Of a DNA stretch of 64,000 bases, positions 46,029 to 57,584 are shown piece by piece. Source of the DNA: Fragilaria crotonensis. Its lineage: Eukaryota; Bacillariophyta; Fragilariophyceae; Fragilariales; Fragilariaceae. Every line of letters starts with the position of its first letter. Within the stretch, counting starts at the first letter, position 1. The position numbers and the translations under genes were made by a program. Where the stretch lies: positions 1 through 64,000 of the forward strand of contig JAKSYS010000217.1 of assembly GCA_022925895.1 (NCBI GenBank). The letters run 5' to 3'. The notes under the pieces were generated by a model. The model was not told the origin of the DNA and ran no database searches. It saw nothing but the letters and a program-made list of their open reading frames with translations.

Positions 46029-46551
46029 TTTGATTATCAATCCATCGATAAAAATGGGAGATGGGAATGGACAAAACATGACCTTGTGCCATCAGTGCGC
46101 CAGCATCGGGCCAACAGACTCGAGTTCTCTGCAACCTTGATGGATCTGTTCTTGATCAGGTGGTGACGTTGAAGTTTTACATACAGAACAGTTCACAGAA
46201 TACAGAATACTTCCGGCACTAGCAGGTTTTGGGGCTAGGTTCTACAACGCAACTGCAGCTACTATTAACATTGGGGCTGTAGCAGGGCATTGTACATATG
46301 GATTGTGTCAATGTGGTCGACGGGAATTACATGTAGTAGCTGATGGGATAATGACGTACTCTCAGTGAAGAAGTTTGCACCTGAGAACTGCCGTGACGAA
46401 AGAGAACCTTCAAGAACCGTAAATTGACGTTAAGTCATACGAAAAAACATGAATGCGAACCCGATTGCGCTGTTCCCTTCTCTCGTACACTTTATTCTGC
46501 TCACAATCATAGATATTCATCATCATTATCACGACGTAGCAGCAGAATACC
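46029..46551. promoter_or_regulatory. Divergent promoter region between diflavin reductase and HCP
   Basis: 523 bp from one start codon to the other. No other gene seen. It should contain both promoters, with possible shared control; no specific factor site identified. Confidence 0.5.
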
Positions 46552-48375
46552 ATGTTCATTCGTCGAGCCGCAGCGACTGTATTGACTCGCAGAGTCCCTT
46601 TGCAGATGCGTTCCTCTCTAGTCGCGGCTAGTCGAGTCAACGTGCAAGCACTATCCAGCGGGCACCGTTTCCTTTCAGCTCAACCAGCGGAAGCGGCACC
46701 TGTCGTTGAGACCGCCATGTTTTGCCGTCAGTGCGAACAGACATCGGAACACATTGCTTGTACTACTCTGGGTGTATGCGGCAAGACCCCTGAAACAGCT
46801 GCTGTTCAGGATGCACTTGTTGAGGTCATCAAGTCGGTTTCCTCCTGGTGTGTTGCTGCCCGGGCTGCTGGAGCCACGCCAGAAGAAATGCACAATGCCA
46901 ACGTGTGGACTCTCTCCGCTGCCTTTTCGACTCTCACAAATGTTAACTTCTCAGAAGATCGCATTTCTGAATTTATCAAGCAAGGCATGCAGATCAAGAG
47001 GATCCTCGAGAAATTGGTTGCTACTAAGGGGGGAGCTGCACCGACCGAACCTGTGGCGGCACTACAGGTAGAGGATAATGATGATCTCGAACAATTTGGC
47101 AGGTCCGTATCAGTTCCTAATCGTGCGGCTGCCATGGGTGATCAGTCGTGCTTCTCTCTTAACGAAGTCGGTACTTACGGGCTCAAGGGTGCATGTGCGT
47201 ATGCAGCTCACTGTTCACAATTGGGATTTATGGACGAAGAAATCATGAAGAGCATTCACGAAATTTGGACCAAGTTGGCATCCAACGAGCCTGATATGCA
47301 AGGGCTACTAGCCACTGCCCTTCGTGTCGGAGCAGTCAACGCGCAAGTTCTCGCACTCTTGGATCAGTCGCATGCTACCAATTTTGGAGATCCGGTGCCA
47401 TCTCCAGTCCGACTGACGGCGGTTCAAGGGAAGGCTATTCTGATCTCGGGCCATGATATGGCGGACTTACATGCTCTGCTCCAACAGACAGAAGGGACTG
47501 GTATCAACGTCTTCACACACGGTGAAATGCTTCCCGCCCATTCATATCCTGAACTTCGGAAATTTGGCCACCTAGCAGGAAATTTCGGCACTGCCTGGCA
47601 GGCCCAAAAGATTGAATTTGCCAGCTTCCCCGGCCCAATCGTTGTGACTACCAACTGCATCCTCGAACCACGACGCGCGTACAAGAATCGATTGTTCACA
47701 ATGAATGAAGTCGGTATCGACGGTGTCGAGCATGTCAAAGATCGCGACTTTAGCAAGGTTATTGAGTCAGCGCGACACGAAAAGGGGTTCCCACGAACTA
47801 TTGAACCAGCTCGATACCACACAGTGGGCTTTAACCATCGAGTTGTCCTCCCCATGGTAGATCAGATCATTGATGCTGCCAAGTCTGGTGCTCTTAGCCG
47901 GATCTTCTTGATTGGCGGTTGCGATGGAAGCCAGTGGGACAGGAGCTATTTCACTGAATTGGCGGAAGCCACACCGGCGGACTCCCTCATCTTGACCATG
48001 GGCTGTGCAAAGAATAGACTTATTCATTCTCCCAAGCTTCACGGCGAGACCCTTGCCAATGGACTTCCTCGTGTGCTTGATATGGGCCAATGCAATGATT
48101 CGTATTCTGCCGTCGTCGTTGCACTGGAACTCGCCAAGGCTTTGAATTGTTCTGTAAACGACTTGCCACTCTCACTGGCGGTCAGCCATTTGGAGCAAAA
48201 AGCTGCGGCTGTACTCTTGACCCTGTTAAATCTCGGTGTAAAGAACATTCGACTTGGACCTAGCTTGCCAGCATACATTGATGAGACTGTCATGAAGGTC
48301 CTGGTTGATAATTACAATCTCATGCCCACCGGTGACCCGAACCAGGATATGAAGGCCATGATGGAAGGAAACTGA
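46552..48375 (+). CDS. HCP: Hybrid-cluster protein (hydroxylamine/NO reductase), mitochondrial
   Basis: 607 residues, intact, ATG 46552. An Arg-rich, acid-free start (MFIRRAAATVLTRR) is a likely mitochondrial presequence; the mature part begins near residue 50. Proximal cluster: Cys58, 61, 70, 76 (Cx2Cx8Cx5C), the spacing of Desulfovibrio-type HCP with a 4Fe-4S cluster. Hybrid 4Fe-2S-2O cluster ligands all present with near-canonical spacing: His301 (ISGHD), Glu325 (THGEM), Cys369 (TTNCI), Cys457 (GGCDGS), Cys485 (MGCAKN), Cys514 (GQCNDS), Glu548 (HLEQK). The family reduces NO to N2O and hydroxylamine to ammonia and acts as a nitrosylase in bacteria. In algae it is thought to serve nitrogen metabolism or low-oxygen nitrosative stress. 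Divergent diflavin reductase may be its electron donor (inference). Confidence 0.96.
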   Translation: MFIRRAAATVLTRRVPLQMRSSLVAASRVNVQALSSGHRFLSAQPAEAAPVVETAMFCRQCEQTSEHIACTTLGVCGKTPETAAVQDALVEVIKSVSSWCVAARAAGATPEEMHNANVWTLSAAFSTLTNVNFSEDRISEFIKQGMQIKRILEKLVATKGGAAPTEPVAALQVEDNDDLEQFGRSVSVPNRAAAMGDQSCFSLNEVGTYGLKGACAYAAHCSQLGFMDEEIMKSIHEIWTKLASNEPDMQGLLATALRVGAVNAQVLALLDQSHATNFGDPVPSPVRLTAVQGKAILISGHDMADLHALLQQTEGTGINVFTHGEMLPAHSYPELRKFGHLAGNFGTAWQAQKIEFASFPGPIVVTTNCILEPRRAYKNRLFTMNEVGIDGVEHVKDRDFSKVIESARHEKGFPRTIEPARYHTVGFNHRVVLPMVDQIIDAAKSGALSRIFLIGGCDGSQWDRSYFTELAEATPADSLILTMGCAKNRLIHSPKLHGETLANGLPRVLDMGQCNDSYSAVVVALELAKALNCSVNDLPLSLAVSHLEQKAAAVLLTLLNLGVKNIRLGPSLPAYIDETVMKVLVDNYNLMPTGDPNQDMKAMMEGN

Positions 48376-48468
48376 ACTCTATTACCTTGCTGCTTGATCA
48401 TGATGATGAACCAACTGCACATAGATAATACCGTAAAAAGATCGTCACTTGAAACAGTCTCCCTCAAG

Positions 48469-50108
48469 TTATTCCGCGTCGTTTGGAAAATACTTGCCTG
48501 GATTGAGAATGCCCTTGGGATCCAATAGTGCCTTTACTGATTTCATGGTTTGCACCACCAATGGATCTTTGACCTTGTCCATATATTTGTTCTTTTCTTG
48601 TCCCAAACCATGTTCTGCCGATATGGAACCGCCGAGTCCGACCACAACGTCAATTAGGTAGGGTTCCAGTCGACTTAAAAGACTCTCGTCCTTTTCAAAA
48701 CTTCCTGGGATTAGTACATTGACGTGAAAATTGCCATCAATAATGTGTCCCCAATTAACTGACAGAGCATCCGGGTGAGTTTCCGAGAGTCGTTGCTTCA
48801 AATCAGCCACAACGGAGGCGAACTGGGATACGGGCAAGGATACATCGTACTTGTAGGGCCTTCCATTCGCTGCCACTACAACACCGCAATATTCGCGAAT
48901 TGCCCACAAATTGTGCACCTGCTGCAAGTCTTGTGCGACAATGCCGTCGACAATGATATTCCGTTCCATGGCAGTCTCTAAAAACAGTTGCATTTTGGAG
49001 GCATCATGTTCTTCCGACGAACCTTGTGTTTCAATCAAGACACAGTATGGATAGTTTGCACCCTGCGCATTCAAAAGTGGAATCGTCTTGTCCTTACCAA
49101 CAAGGTCAAGAACGGGCTGGTCCATGTACTCGAATGCTGCGAGAATTTCTCCCAATTGTGATTTTGCCAGGTGCAGTGTCTCAAGAACGTGAGCGTATTC
49201 TTCACATGCCACAAAGACGGCCTGACGACTCGAGGGAAGAGTTGGACATTGCAATACAACTTGTGTAATGACACCAAGTGTCCCCTCGGATCCAATGAAT
49301 AAGTGTTTGAGATCGTATCCTGTATTGTCTTTCAAATTGGTATTGAGTAGATTGAGAACTTGTCCTGATGCGAGTACGACCAACAGACCGAGGACATTGG
49401 CGTGCAAACTCCCAAATCGGAAATAATACTGCCCTCCCGCATTGGTGGAGACGTTCCCTCCAATGACACAACTCCCCTTGGAACCAATGTCGGTCGGCAA
49501 TCAAAAACCTCGGTCTTTTGTATACTGTTGCAATTCTTGCAATATACAACCCGCATCACATAGTAATATCCCATTCTCGTCTAGAGAATGTATTTGATTC
49601 ATTGATTTCAACGACAAAATGACTTCGTTGTGTATCGGCACACCGCCACCGACCAATCCAGTATTTCCACCCTGAGGGACGACCTTGATGTTATGGGTGT
49701 TGCAATACTTGAGAATCGACGAGACTTCGTCAGTAGAATGCGGTCGCAAGACCATGGGAGAGTCACCTTTCCACCGTTTCTGCGGAAACAAAAAAGAGTG
49801 ATCCAGTGAGATCAAGCATCCAACGTTTTCAGAGTAGAGTTGTATTTTAGTTTGTTCACACGTACACTCCAATCTTGATTATACGACTCCAAATCTTCCG
49901 TGAGAACACTACCAGTGCGATGATTCATGACGGAACGAAATGCCTCAGCATCCTTTTCGCCAGCGACAATTGAAGTCCTACAAGGACTGGTCCCTGGAAT
50001 CCAAGTTCCCAAACATCTACAACATCCCGTTGACGATGTTGTTGATGCTGTTGTAAGTGCTCGATTTGGTTTGAACGATTGCAAGGTGCAAAGTCTCCGA
50101 GCCCACAT
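48469..50108 (-). CDS. D2HGDH: D-2-hydroxyglutarate dehydrogenase, two exons, in-frame TGA
   Basis: FAD enzyme that oxidises D-2-hydroxyglutarate to 2-oxoglutarate in mitochondria. Start ATG 50108 (MWARRLCTLQ), basic presequence. Exon 1 is 50108-49866, ending YNQDWS; intron 49865-49780 (86 bp, GTACGT...CCGCAG); exon 2 from 49779 (KRWKGDSPMVLRP). The junction is in phase and restores family sequence. Motifs: VVPQGGNTGLVGGG (FAD-binding, PCMH type), GGNVSTNAGG, VNWGHIIDGNFHVNV (metal-site His) and SAEHGLGQEK. An in-frame TGA at 49503-49501 sits between KDRGF and LPTDIGSKGSC, where relatives have a hydrophobic residue. It is a nonsense mutation, two offsetting run-length errors, or a mis-called base. 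Convergent with HCP, 93 bp apart. Confidence 0.92.
49780..49865 (-). other. Intron of D2HGDH
   Basis: 86 bp, 5' GTACGTGTG, 3' pyrimidine tract TTTTTTGTTTCCGCAG. Removing it joins NQDWS to KRWKGDSP in frame. Confidence 0.85.
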
Positions 50109-51018
50109 TCGAACAAGTGTTTTGTCGTATGTTGTGATGATTGATGACGAGACTGATTATAGATGATCGTGTTGGTCACACTACGATTGGTGCATAGGGT
50201 ATAACTCACTCAGATCGTGACTGTAATACAGAATTACAGTATTGATTCGATGTACTGTACCCTGTACTGTAGTGTACCCGGTACTGGAGAACTTTAGTAC
50301 TGTACGGTTTAATACAGTACTCCGAGGACACAAAGACATGGAAAAATGCATATTCCTTGATGTGTTGAAATTTTGCATTGGACATATATTCAAACTTTAC
50401 TATGGTACCTGGTGCGTTCGACTTGGAATTCAATGATACAACTGACGTTACACGTTTCATATTTAATTTAAAGAATGTGTCCTGAAGTTTACCTTTTTGC
50501 GTCATGTTCATGCAACCAGCAACACACAACATCAGCCTTGACCTCCAAGCTCAAAGAAACAAGACACAATGATGATAGAAAATTGAGAAGTATGAATACA
50601 ATGTCCAGCTACAGCGTAGACCAGTACGCAATATGTAAACTTCAAAGTATGTTTCATCGTCCAGTACAAGCATAGAGTGCTTTCATGCTAGTAGTATCAT
50701 AGCTGTTCGAGTATTCAACTCTCTTACTAACTGGCACTACGTACTACTACTAGTACGTTGTACGAGGTGGAATAGCGAGACACAATTTCTTGTCGTGGAG
50801 TATGCAGTGTACAGTCTATAAACTGTAGTGGTACAAATGCATGTACCAACTTGTTTTACGACGTAGACCCCTAGTGGAGGAGCACTACCCACTACAGACA
50901 CGGAAGTTGGAGTTCGTTTTCTGGCATTTGGAACCAGCACATTAGCATCCATCATTTTGATGCCATCACTACATCTCGTCGTTCCTCAAACACATTGCCC
51001 ATTATTATTATCAGCAAC
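50109..51018. other. Intergenic, GTAC islands
   Basis: 910 bp between two divergent genes. GTAC-rich at about 50,210-50,420 and 50,730-50,850. No gene seen. Confidence 0.6.
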
Positions 51019-54000
51019 ATGGTGGAACAGGGACAATTGGACCTTAATGCCAAGCATTGGTGGCTTGTCGGACGAGAACAGGAGGTGACAGTTCTCGAAC
51101 AAGTCGTGGAACGGGCCAAACTAGGGAGCCGAGAATTGGTATTTATTGAAGGGCCGTCGGGTGCTGGCAAAGCCAGTATCGTGCAATACCTGAGTCATGG
51201 TCACAAGTCATTGTTTGGTAGTGGCAAGTTTGGTGCCAATCCGAATTCTCCTTTTGCCGCCATTGTCAGTGCATGCGTCGATTTTGTTCGATGTATCTGT
51301 CGAAACAAGACCATGAAAGAAGAAGTATCGAATAGCATATCGAGTTCACACGAAATGAATGACACTGATGTTTCTACCTTATTAACTGTTATTCCAACAT
51401 TTCAAAATCTTATTGTCAAGGATGAAATCCGAACGCCCCGAAGCTCATCACCCACATCCCGTGCCGAATCCAGTATGGACGATCGAAAGGATTTGCTCAC
51501 CAAAATCAAGTTTGCAATTCGTGCATTCCTACGCATCGTTGCAAAACACTCCACCTTACCCGTCATACTGTACCTACAAGACCTGCAATGGGCCGATGAT
51601 GCTAGTTTGGATATTTTGGAATTTATTGCCAGTGATCGTGATCAGACGAATTTTATCGTCGCCGTCACCATTTCTCTCAGTGACGACGGCGACGCGACGG
51701 ATGTGCTGGGTCAACGTGTCAGTCTATGGAAAGAACGTGTCTCCAAATCCAAGACTCAGTCCAAGGCAATGACTGTTATACATGTGGAACATTTGACCTT
51801 GGAACAATTCAATACGTTCCTCTCTGTCGTGATGAGAATGAGGGAGGCAGATACATTGAATCTTGCGACACATTTAATGACCAAGACAGCCGGGAACTTG
51901 TTTGCGGCACTCCACATTTTGGAAGAGTGGAGGAATCAAAACACGCTCGTTTATGATAGTTCCACATCTCGATGGCATTGGGATTTGGAAAAGATTCGAA
52001 ATACACCAGTGCCGGAACAACTTGTAGACCTGGTATCGAATCGGATTAAGCGCCTTCCTTCGAATGTTCAACGTGTTCTGTTTCTCAGTGCATGTCTTGG
52101 CGACGTTTTCGAACCAATGTTACTCCATGTGATACAGGAGGCACTACCTGGAGAACGACTCAATGTGGATAAAATTCTTAAAATTTGCTTTGACGAGAGC
52201 TTGCTGGAACTGCAACCCGATGGGCATGTCATGTTCCTTCAGGACACCATTCACGAAGCGTGCCTGTTACACCTGCCACAAGGTGATGACTTGGCAAAGC
52301 TACATCTACGGATCGGTCTGCTGATTTGGAATCACCTCAAGGGCATACCGACGCCCCAAGATTCGTTGCTTTTCTTATGCGCTGACCATTTGGTCATGGG
52401 GTTGATCCATATTGATGAGGATGCGATGATGCTGGAAGTGGCTACATTATGCAATACTGTGGGGAAAAAGGCCATTGAATTGTCGGCATTTGTCGTCGCT
52501 GCCAACTATTTCGCAAAAGGCATTGAGCTCTTGAACAAGATCTCTGGTAGCAAGTGGTCGGATCATCATGAATTGACACAGTCCATGTTTGTCAGTCTCG
52601 CCGAAGTTCAATACTATAATGGCAAGTTCGATGCCAGCGTTGAGGCAATCGAAGAGGTCCTGTCCAACAATCCCTCAGAGCCCGCTTTCGTCCGCGCTAA
52701 TCTCACGCGCCTGGAGATCTTGAAAGCCGAGTGTAAACTCAAGGAATTTGTAACCTCGTCACTGGCATTCTTGCAGGAACTCGGGGTCGATTTTCCGTCG
52801 CAGTTCGTAAAGTGGCATGCTCATGTGCAGCGTTGCAGAGTGATGGAAAAGTTGAATGGAATGGACGACGCAGCGATTTTGAATCTACCGAGAGTCAAAG
52901 AATTGAACGTAATTGCCATCCTCAAGGTACTGAACCTAATGACGATCCCAGTTGAGACTCTTGGTATGGTCCATCTCAGTTCTTTGATCTTGCTCAAAGC
53001 TGTCCATTTCAATATCGTTCATGGTGTAACGGAATTGAGCCCTGAAGCCTTTGTCATTCTTGGCACGTACCTAATCAGCGAGAGAGGCATGCTCGCCGAG
53101 GGATATCGACTGGGGCAGCTTGCATTGAGCATGTCTGAGAGACTTAACCCTTCCACATTGGATGGTCGTGTTGTCTTCTGGGCGTACAGCATGACAAGTC
53201 CCTGGCAAGGAACGCCTCTGCTTGATTGCATCCCTCCCATGCTTTTGGGCCACGCATCAGCTTTGACGCAGGGTGATCCCTTTACAGCATTCATGCTGAT
53301 AAACAATTACTTCAGCATGTCTTATTACTGCGCAAAGGAACTTCCTCTGCTTTTGCGGGATATCGAGAAGTTCTCCAGTCAAATGTTGGAATACGGCCAG
53401 AAGACGATTTTTCTCCAAATCCTACCCATCTGGCAATGCGTGCTGAACTTGTCTGGTCTGAGCAACGACCCGTGTGACATGGATTCCGGTGAAGCGATGA
53501 ACAAGCAGCATTTGGTGGGAAACGAGAATGTCGTTGGAGAGCAGGCGCGATGGTCGTATTTGATGCAGATATCGTTCTACGTCGGTGACTTTGACTTGGC
53601 CTCTAAAATGTCGGCAAAACTCCGATCCCTAACATTGGCTTCATGAAGGCGCATGTTCTTTACCAGGTGCGCGTGTTTTTCTTTGGATTGATCGCCATTG
53701 AAAACGCTCGACATACGGGAAAACGGAAGTACTTTAAGGAGGCCGCCAAACATATTTCCGTCATGCGAAGTTGGGTCGAAAAGAAGGCCGTGAACCTCGA
53801 GCATAAGCTTTCGATCCTCGAAGCAGAGTATGAGAGCTTGACGGTGAAGAATGGTCAGCTCTTACGATCGAAGTACGATGATGCCATCCAGATGTCGATC
53901 AAGGCCAAATTCATGCAAGATGCTGCACTTGCGACTCAGTTGGCAAGCAGGGCAATGCTTCGGTCCGACGATGGAATGACCTACGCTGAAGCTTACATCA

Positions 54001-54200
54001 TTAGCGCGTATGATATGTGGGTGTCTTGGGGTGCGTTGGCTGTGGCTCGATGTCTTGAAGAAAATTCGAGACTTTACTTCCCGGGTATATCTCTTGACCT
54101 ATCGCTATTCGAATCTGATAAAAGCAGCAAATTCCGCAATTTCGTGGGAAATGGAAGAGAAGTGGCGCAACTGGAGATGCCAATGAAGGGATCAGTATAG
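51019..54200 (+). CDS. STAND-type AAA ATPase with helical solenoid (COG3899-like)
   Basis: Start at ATG 51019 (MVEQGQLDLN). AAA_16-type domain: LVGREQEVTVLEQV, Walker A GPSGAGKAS (Lys51), Walker B LYLQDLQWADD (Asp188), then a winged-helix-like segment (VSNRIKRLPSNVQRVLFLSA) and a long TPR-like helical solenoid. Such cores are signalling switches, in bacteria and algae often fused to kinases or cyclases; here none is attached. The first frame ends at 53,646, but the solenoid continues at once in the next frame (GFMKAHVLYQVRVFFFGL) to 54,200, including WGALAVARCLEEN, the usual end of this family. One base-run error (near 53,630, CCCTAAC) would give a single protein of about 1060 residues; a two-gene reading is less likely. 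Stand-alone architecture is slightly unusual. Confidence 0.8.
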
Positions 54201-54876
54201 GATACAGGGTTGACCTAGACACTAGAAATGGTTTTTAGTCTTCTACTCGAGCAACGTTCACAAAAAATGAGAAGAGAGGAATCTAGATGGTACCCCAGTA
54301 AATTGCTCCGGCTTGTCGTGGAGCTAGACTCTAGCTCTACTTGTACGCTAGATGTACAGCAAGCAACTCTCCGAAGTGTATTCCGACGAAATGTTACTCT
54401 GTATGCATAGTCTCGGAGCTTGGAGCATATGACTAATGACTAATGACAACAGCCCACGGTATGTCTGCACGCTTTCGGGTTCGGGTTTCTTTTGTCATGT
54501 TCTCCACTGTACGAAGTATTTTCACATGTATCTTGGTACTACGGTACAGTATTGGTATCCCAGTTCGCAAAATGTTCGACGTGGTCCGGCACACACATCT
54601 CGGAAACTGCCGACGATCCATCGTCATCGTCATTGAGACAACGCCCACCAACAATTTTCGGCGTGTCATCGCGTTCCAAGGTCGAAATCGTACATTTGTA
54701 CTGCAGTTTGGCTCTTGGAGCTTGTCACATTTCTCATCTATACAATCCTGCTTCATTGCTCTCGAGGTCCTCTTCTCACCTGGCAGCACATAAAAGCAGC
54801 ATTGTCAATAAACCCGACTTTCAAATCGACAAGCTACAAATTCTACTTCTATTCATACAAACAAACATTAAATAAT
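54201..54876. other. Intergenic
   Basis: No gene supported. It contains the STAND gene 3' end and the upstream region of the TLC gene. Confidence 0.6.
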
Positions 54877-55964
54877 ATGCGCGAGTCTAATGCAATGACG
54901 AGGAAACATCCTCTATTCATGACAAGCACCAAGGATTGTGGGTCGACAGTTCCTCCCGTGTCATCAACGTTGGCAACGGCTTCTGTCATGATTCTCGCAT
55001 TGGCTGTCACGGAGCACTTGACTCGAGCGTTGTTGCTTTCGTTCAAGGTACGGTGTCTTTGTTAACGTGTGTCATGTTGTACATTGGCTTCAATTCGGTA
55101 CCGTACCTCGAGTACTGAATATGAACGTCACGCAGACACCTACACATTTTGACAGTAATTACTCTGTACACGAGGTTATACCAATGCAGTGCCCAACACA
55201 TCAAATCATAACTAACGTATTCAATTCACCTACAGGATTCTCACGACATTTTACAAAATGAAACGAATCGTTTCATTCTAGCCCGTCATTTGGGCGTTGA
55301 CACGTTGAGTTGTTTCATCTGTGCCTACATGGGATGGGCCAATCGGAGTCCATTCTTGACCAATGTTCTCAAGGCTGCTATGGGAGATGCAAAGGCATTC
55401 CCGGCGAGTGCTGCCGAACACAGAGGCTACTCCTACGTTCCATCCTCATTCTACCTGTCCACTTTCTTCTTGGCCTATCAGCTCAAGAATATGGTGGATA
55501 CGATTGTTTGGAATGATGGACCAGAATACATCTTTCATCACGTTCTTAGTTTGTCCGTCTGTTGGGGAGCGCTTTATCCTGGCTTTTGTTTAGAATACGC
55601 AACATTCTTCTTTGGCATTTCCGAAGTTTCTACTGGCATTCTGTGCATCTTGGCCAATTTCGATGACGATCACGGTGTTGTGGGATTGGGCGATGCATTC
55701 CCCATCACCAAGGTGGTGATTGGGGTCGTTTTTGTCATTTTCTTTATCATTTGTCGTGCCATTTTGTGGCCCATTTTGAGTTATTACTTTGCGCGTGATG
55801 CTCTGGCGTGTTTGAAAGGAAACAATCCAGAAGTGGAGAAACGAAGATTTGTCATTAAAATGCATGGGTTTTGTTTGGTGGGATTGTCGGCTCTTCAACT
55901 CAGTTGGTTGGTCTTGATTTATTTCATGGCAATTAAGGAATTCAAGGCGATTGGGCTGCTTTAG
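54877..55964 (+). CDS. TLC-domain multi-pass membrane protein, two exons
   Basis: Exon 1 is 54877-55047 (ATG, MRESNAMTRKH; ends LLLSFK). Intron 55048-55235 (GTACGG...CCTACAG, 188 bp). Exon 2 is 55236-55964 (DSHDILQNETNRF...). Phase is kept, giving 299 residues. Hydrophobic segments lie near the exon 1 end, FLAYQLKNMVDTI, HHVLSLSVCWGALYPGF, TKVVIGVVFVIFFIICRAI and LQLSWLVLIYFMAI. The FLAYQ...D...PEYIFHHVLSL core with the His pair is the TRAM-LAG1-CLN8 signature. Family members are ceramide synthases, lipid sensors or TLCD membrane-lipid proteins of the ER. The ceramide-synthase motif is not clear here, so function is left open. Intact. Confidence 0.85.
55048..55235 (+). other. Intron of the TLC gene
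   Basis: 188 bp, GTACGGTG at the 5' end and TTCACCTACAG at the 3' end. Removal joins LSFK to DSHDIL in frame. Confidence 0.8.
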
Positions 55965-56233
55965 TTTACCACAAGGGAAGTGCATGATTCTTTGAGAATT
56001 AGATCGGAGACATTATTTTACTGAAATATACTGAAGACGCACACGACGCTACGATAGAGTGCATTCATGGTGATTGTTATCATTGTTACGGTAGTTGCTG
56101 AGACTGCCCTCTTAACTTAACTTTTGCCATTTTCGTCCATTGAATTGAAATGCAGATTTCTTTTATTTAGTCTTACTCATACTCCATTACTCTACCCCGT
56201 TTATGTGGTGCATGAGAGCATAGGTTGTTACAC

Positions 56234-57034
56234 CTAGTAAATAGGATGAATGAAGTTATCCGACACGAAACTGTCCATGAAAGGAGTTGGCGTTGGAACG
56301 TAGTACTTGGCCTTTTCTGCCAAGAAATCCAAGATTTCGTACTTATCTTTAAAGCCAATGTCGCTTTGCTTTTGGACCAGTTCGTACGGTGTTTCAAGAT
56401 CCAATGGTGTCATGGCAACAACGGCATCAGGGTTGACTGCATTCAAGGCTTGTATCGTTCTAAAATTGGATTTGTAATGACACGCGACATGGAGTGGCAA
56501 CCACCCCTGTCCATCTCGTGCCGTCGTGGCCTCGGGGTACGACTCCAGTAACTCGTGCAAGGCTCGTTCACCCACATTGGCATCATTGGCGGCCGCATAG
56601 TGAAGCGGCGTTCGAAGGAGACGATCTCGTTCCATGGCAGCATCCGGGTAGGCGTGAAGGAGGAATAGAATCAAATGGTTGCACCCACCGATTCCCAGCA
56701 TGTAGTCCTCGTGAAGGCATGCCAGATGGAGGGGAGTCCGGGCGAGAGACGATTCCTTACATTCCAAGGCATGAGGGTGGAGTTTAGCTACAGCCTCGAC
56801 GGCTTGCAGGCTTTCCTTGCTGCCATCAGCCATGATGACGATGTAGTGAAGAGGTAGCATGATGACACATGCGGACTTCTCACCAGTCAGCTTGATTCGA
56901 CACCATTGTTTCGCCATTTGGGCAGAATGGCTGTGCTCTGATTGAGATTCACATATCTCGATTATTTCATTCCAGCTTCGATTGCGAATGGCTTCAACAA
57001 GCAGGTTTGATTTACAAGCGTAGAAGATTATCAT
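56234..57034 (-). CDS. Ankyrin-repeat protein
   Basis: 266 residues, intact, ATG 57034. After an N-terminal helix pair (SWNEIIEICESQSEHSH) come four to five ankyrin repeats: MLPLHYIVIMADGSKESLQA, RTPLHLACLHEDYM, RTPLHYAAANDANVGERA, WLPLHVACHYKSNFRT and a degenerate DLETPYELVQK. The inserts between repeats and LLHAYPDAA/LLESYPEAT endings are typical of the large diatom ankyrin family. Protein-binding scaffold, probably cytosolic; partner unknown. No signal peptide or membrane segment. Confidence 0.88.
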   Translation of the reverse strand: MIIFYACKSNLLVEAIRNRSWNEIIEICESQSEHSHSAQMAKQWCRIKLTGEKSACVIMLPLHYIVIMADGSKESLQAVEAVAKLHPHALECKESSLARTPLHLACLHEDYMLGIGGCNHLILFLLHAYPDAAMERDRLLRTPLHYAAANDANVGERALHELLESYPEATTARDGQGWLPLHVACHYKSNFRTIQALNAVNPDAVVAMTPLDLETPYELVQKQSDIGFKDKYEILDFLAEKAKYYVPTPTPFMDSFVSDNFIHPIY

Positions 57035-57578
57035 GGAGACGGTTGCTTTATGCGATACGCGTTGTGCTTTGTATTCGTTGAGTTGTCGTGTCTCTTTTCT
57101 GAAGATTTGTGTGAATATGTTCTTGTACCAGGTACTTTTAGCATACTACTAGAACCCGAATACAAGTATTTTACGCCATAATGCTGTTCTACAAACTGTG
57201 TTCGAAGAGAGTGACGGGCCTATCAAACGGGTGATGTGATGATCGAGGTGTTCGGGTTCTAAAATGTGACATGGGAATGAACAAGTGGAACAAACCAAAA
57301 ATGAGAACCGCTATTTCATCTTTCATCAATGCGTCACTGGCACAAGAATTCACGGGACACAAGTTGACGCGGGACATGGGACATGGGACAGGTCGAAAAC
57401 CCCGAAAATCGAAACCATACAGTACGACGCTAGCACGAGTATGATGGTATGATACAGCTGGTTTTCGCCTTGAACATCCCTTGCGCACAATATCTGGTAT
57501 TATTTTACAGGTACATTATCCCTGAAATACCACTACAATGGTATTTTCTCGTGGCCAGGTGTACAAGCGTCGTATGCG
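57035..57578. other. Intergenic up to the mini-copia target site
   Basis: No gene supported. Confidence 0.6.
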
Positions 57579-57584
57579 TACTTT

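Noticed and set aside
49501-49503. TGA in D2HGDH as selenocysteine
   Set aside because: Relatives have an ordinary hydrophobic residue here, not Cys, and I see no convincing SECIS; an error or mutation next to a T run is simpler.
53643-54200. Separate small gene after the STAND ATPase
   Set aside because: Its sequence is the natural end of the helical solenoid and overlaps the first frame by a few bases; a single frame change explains it.
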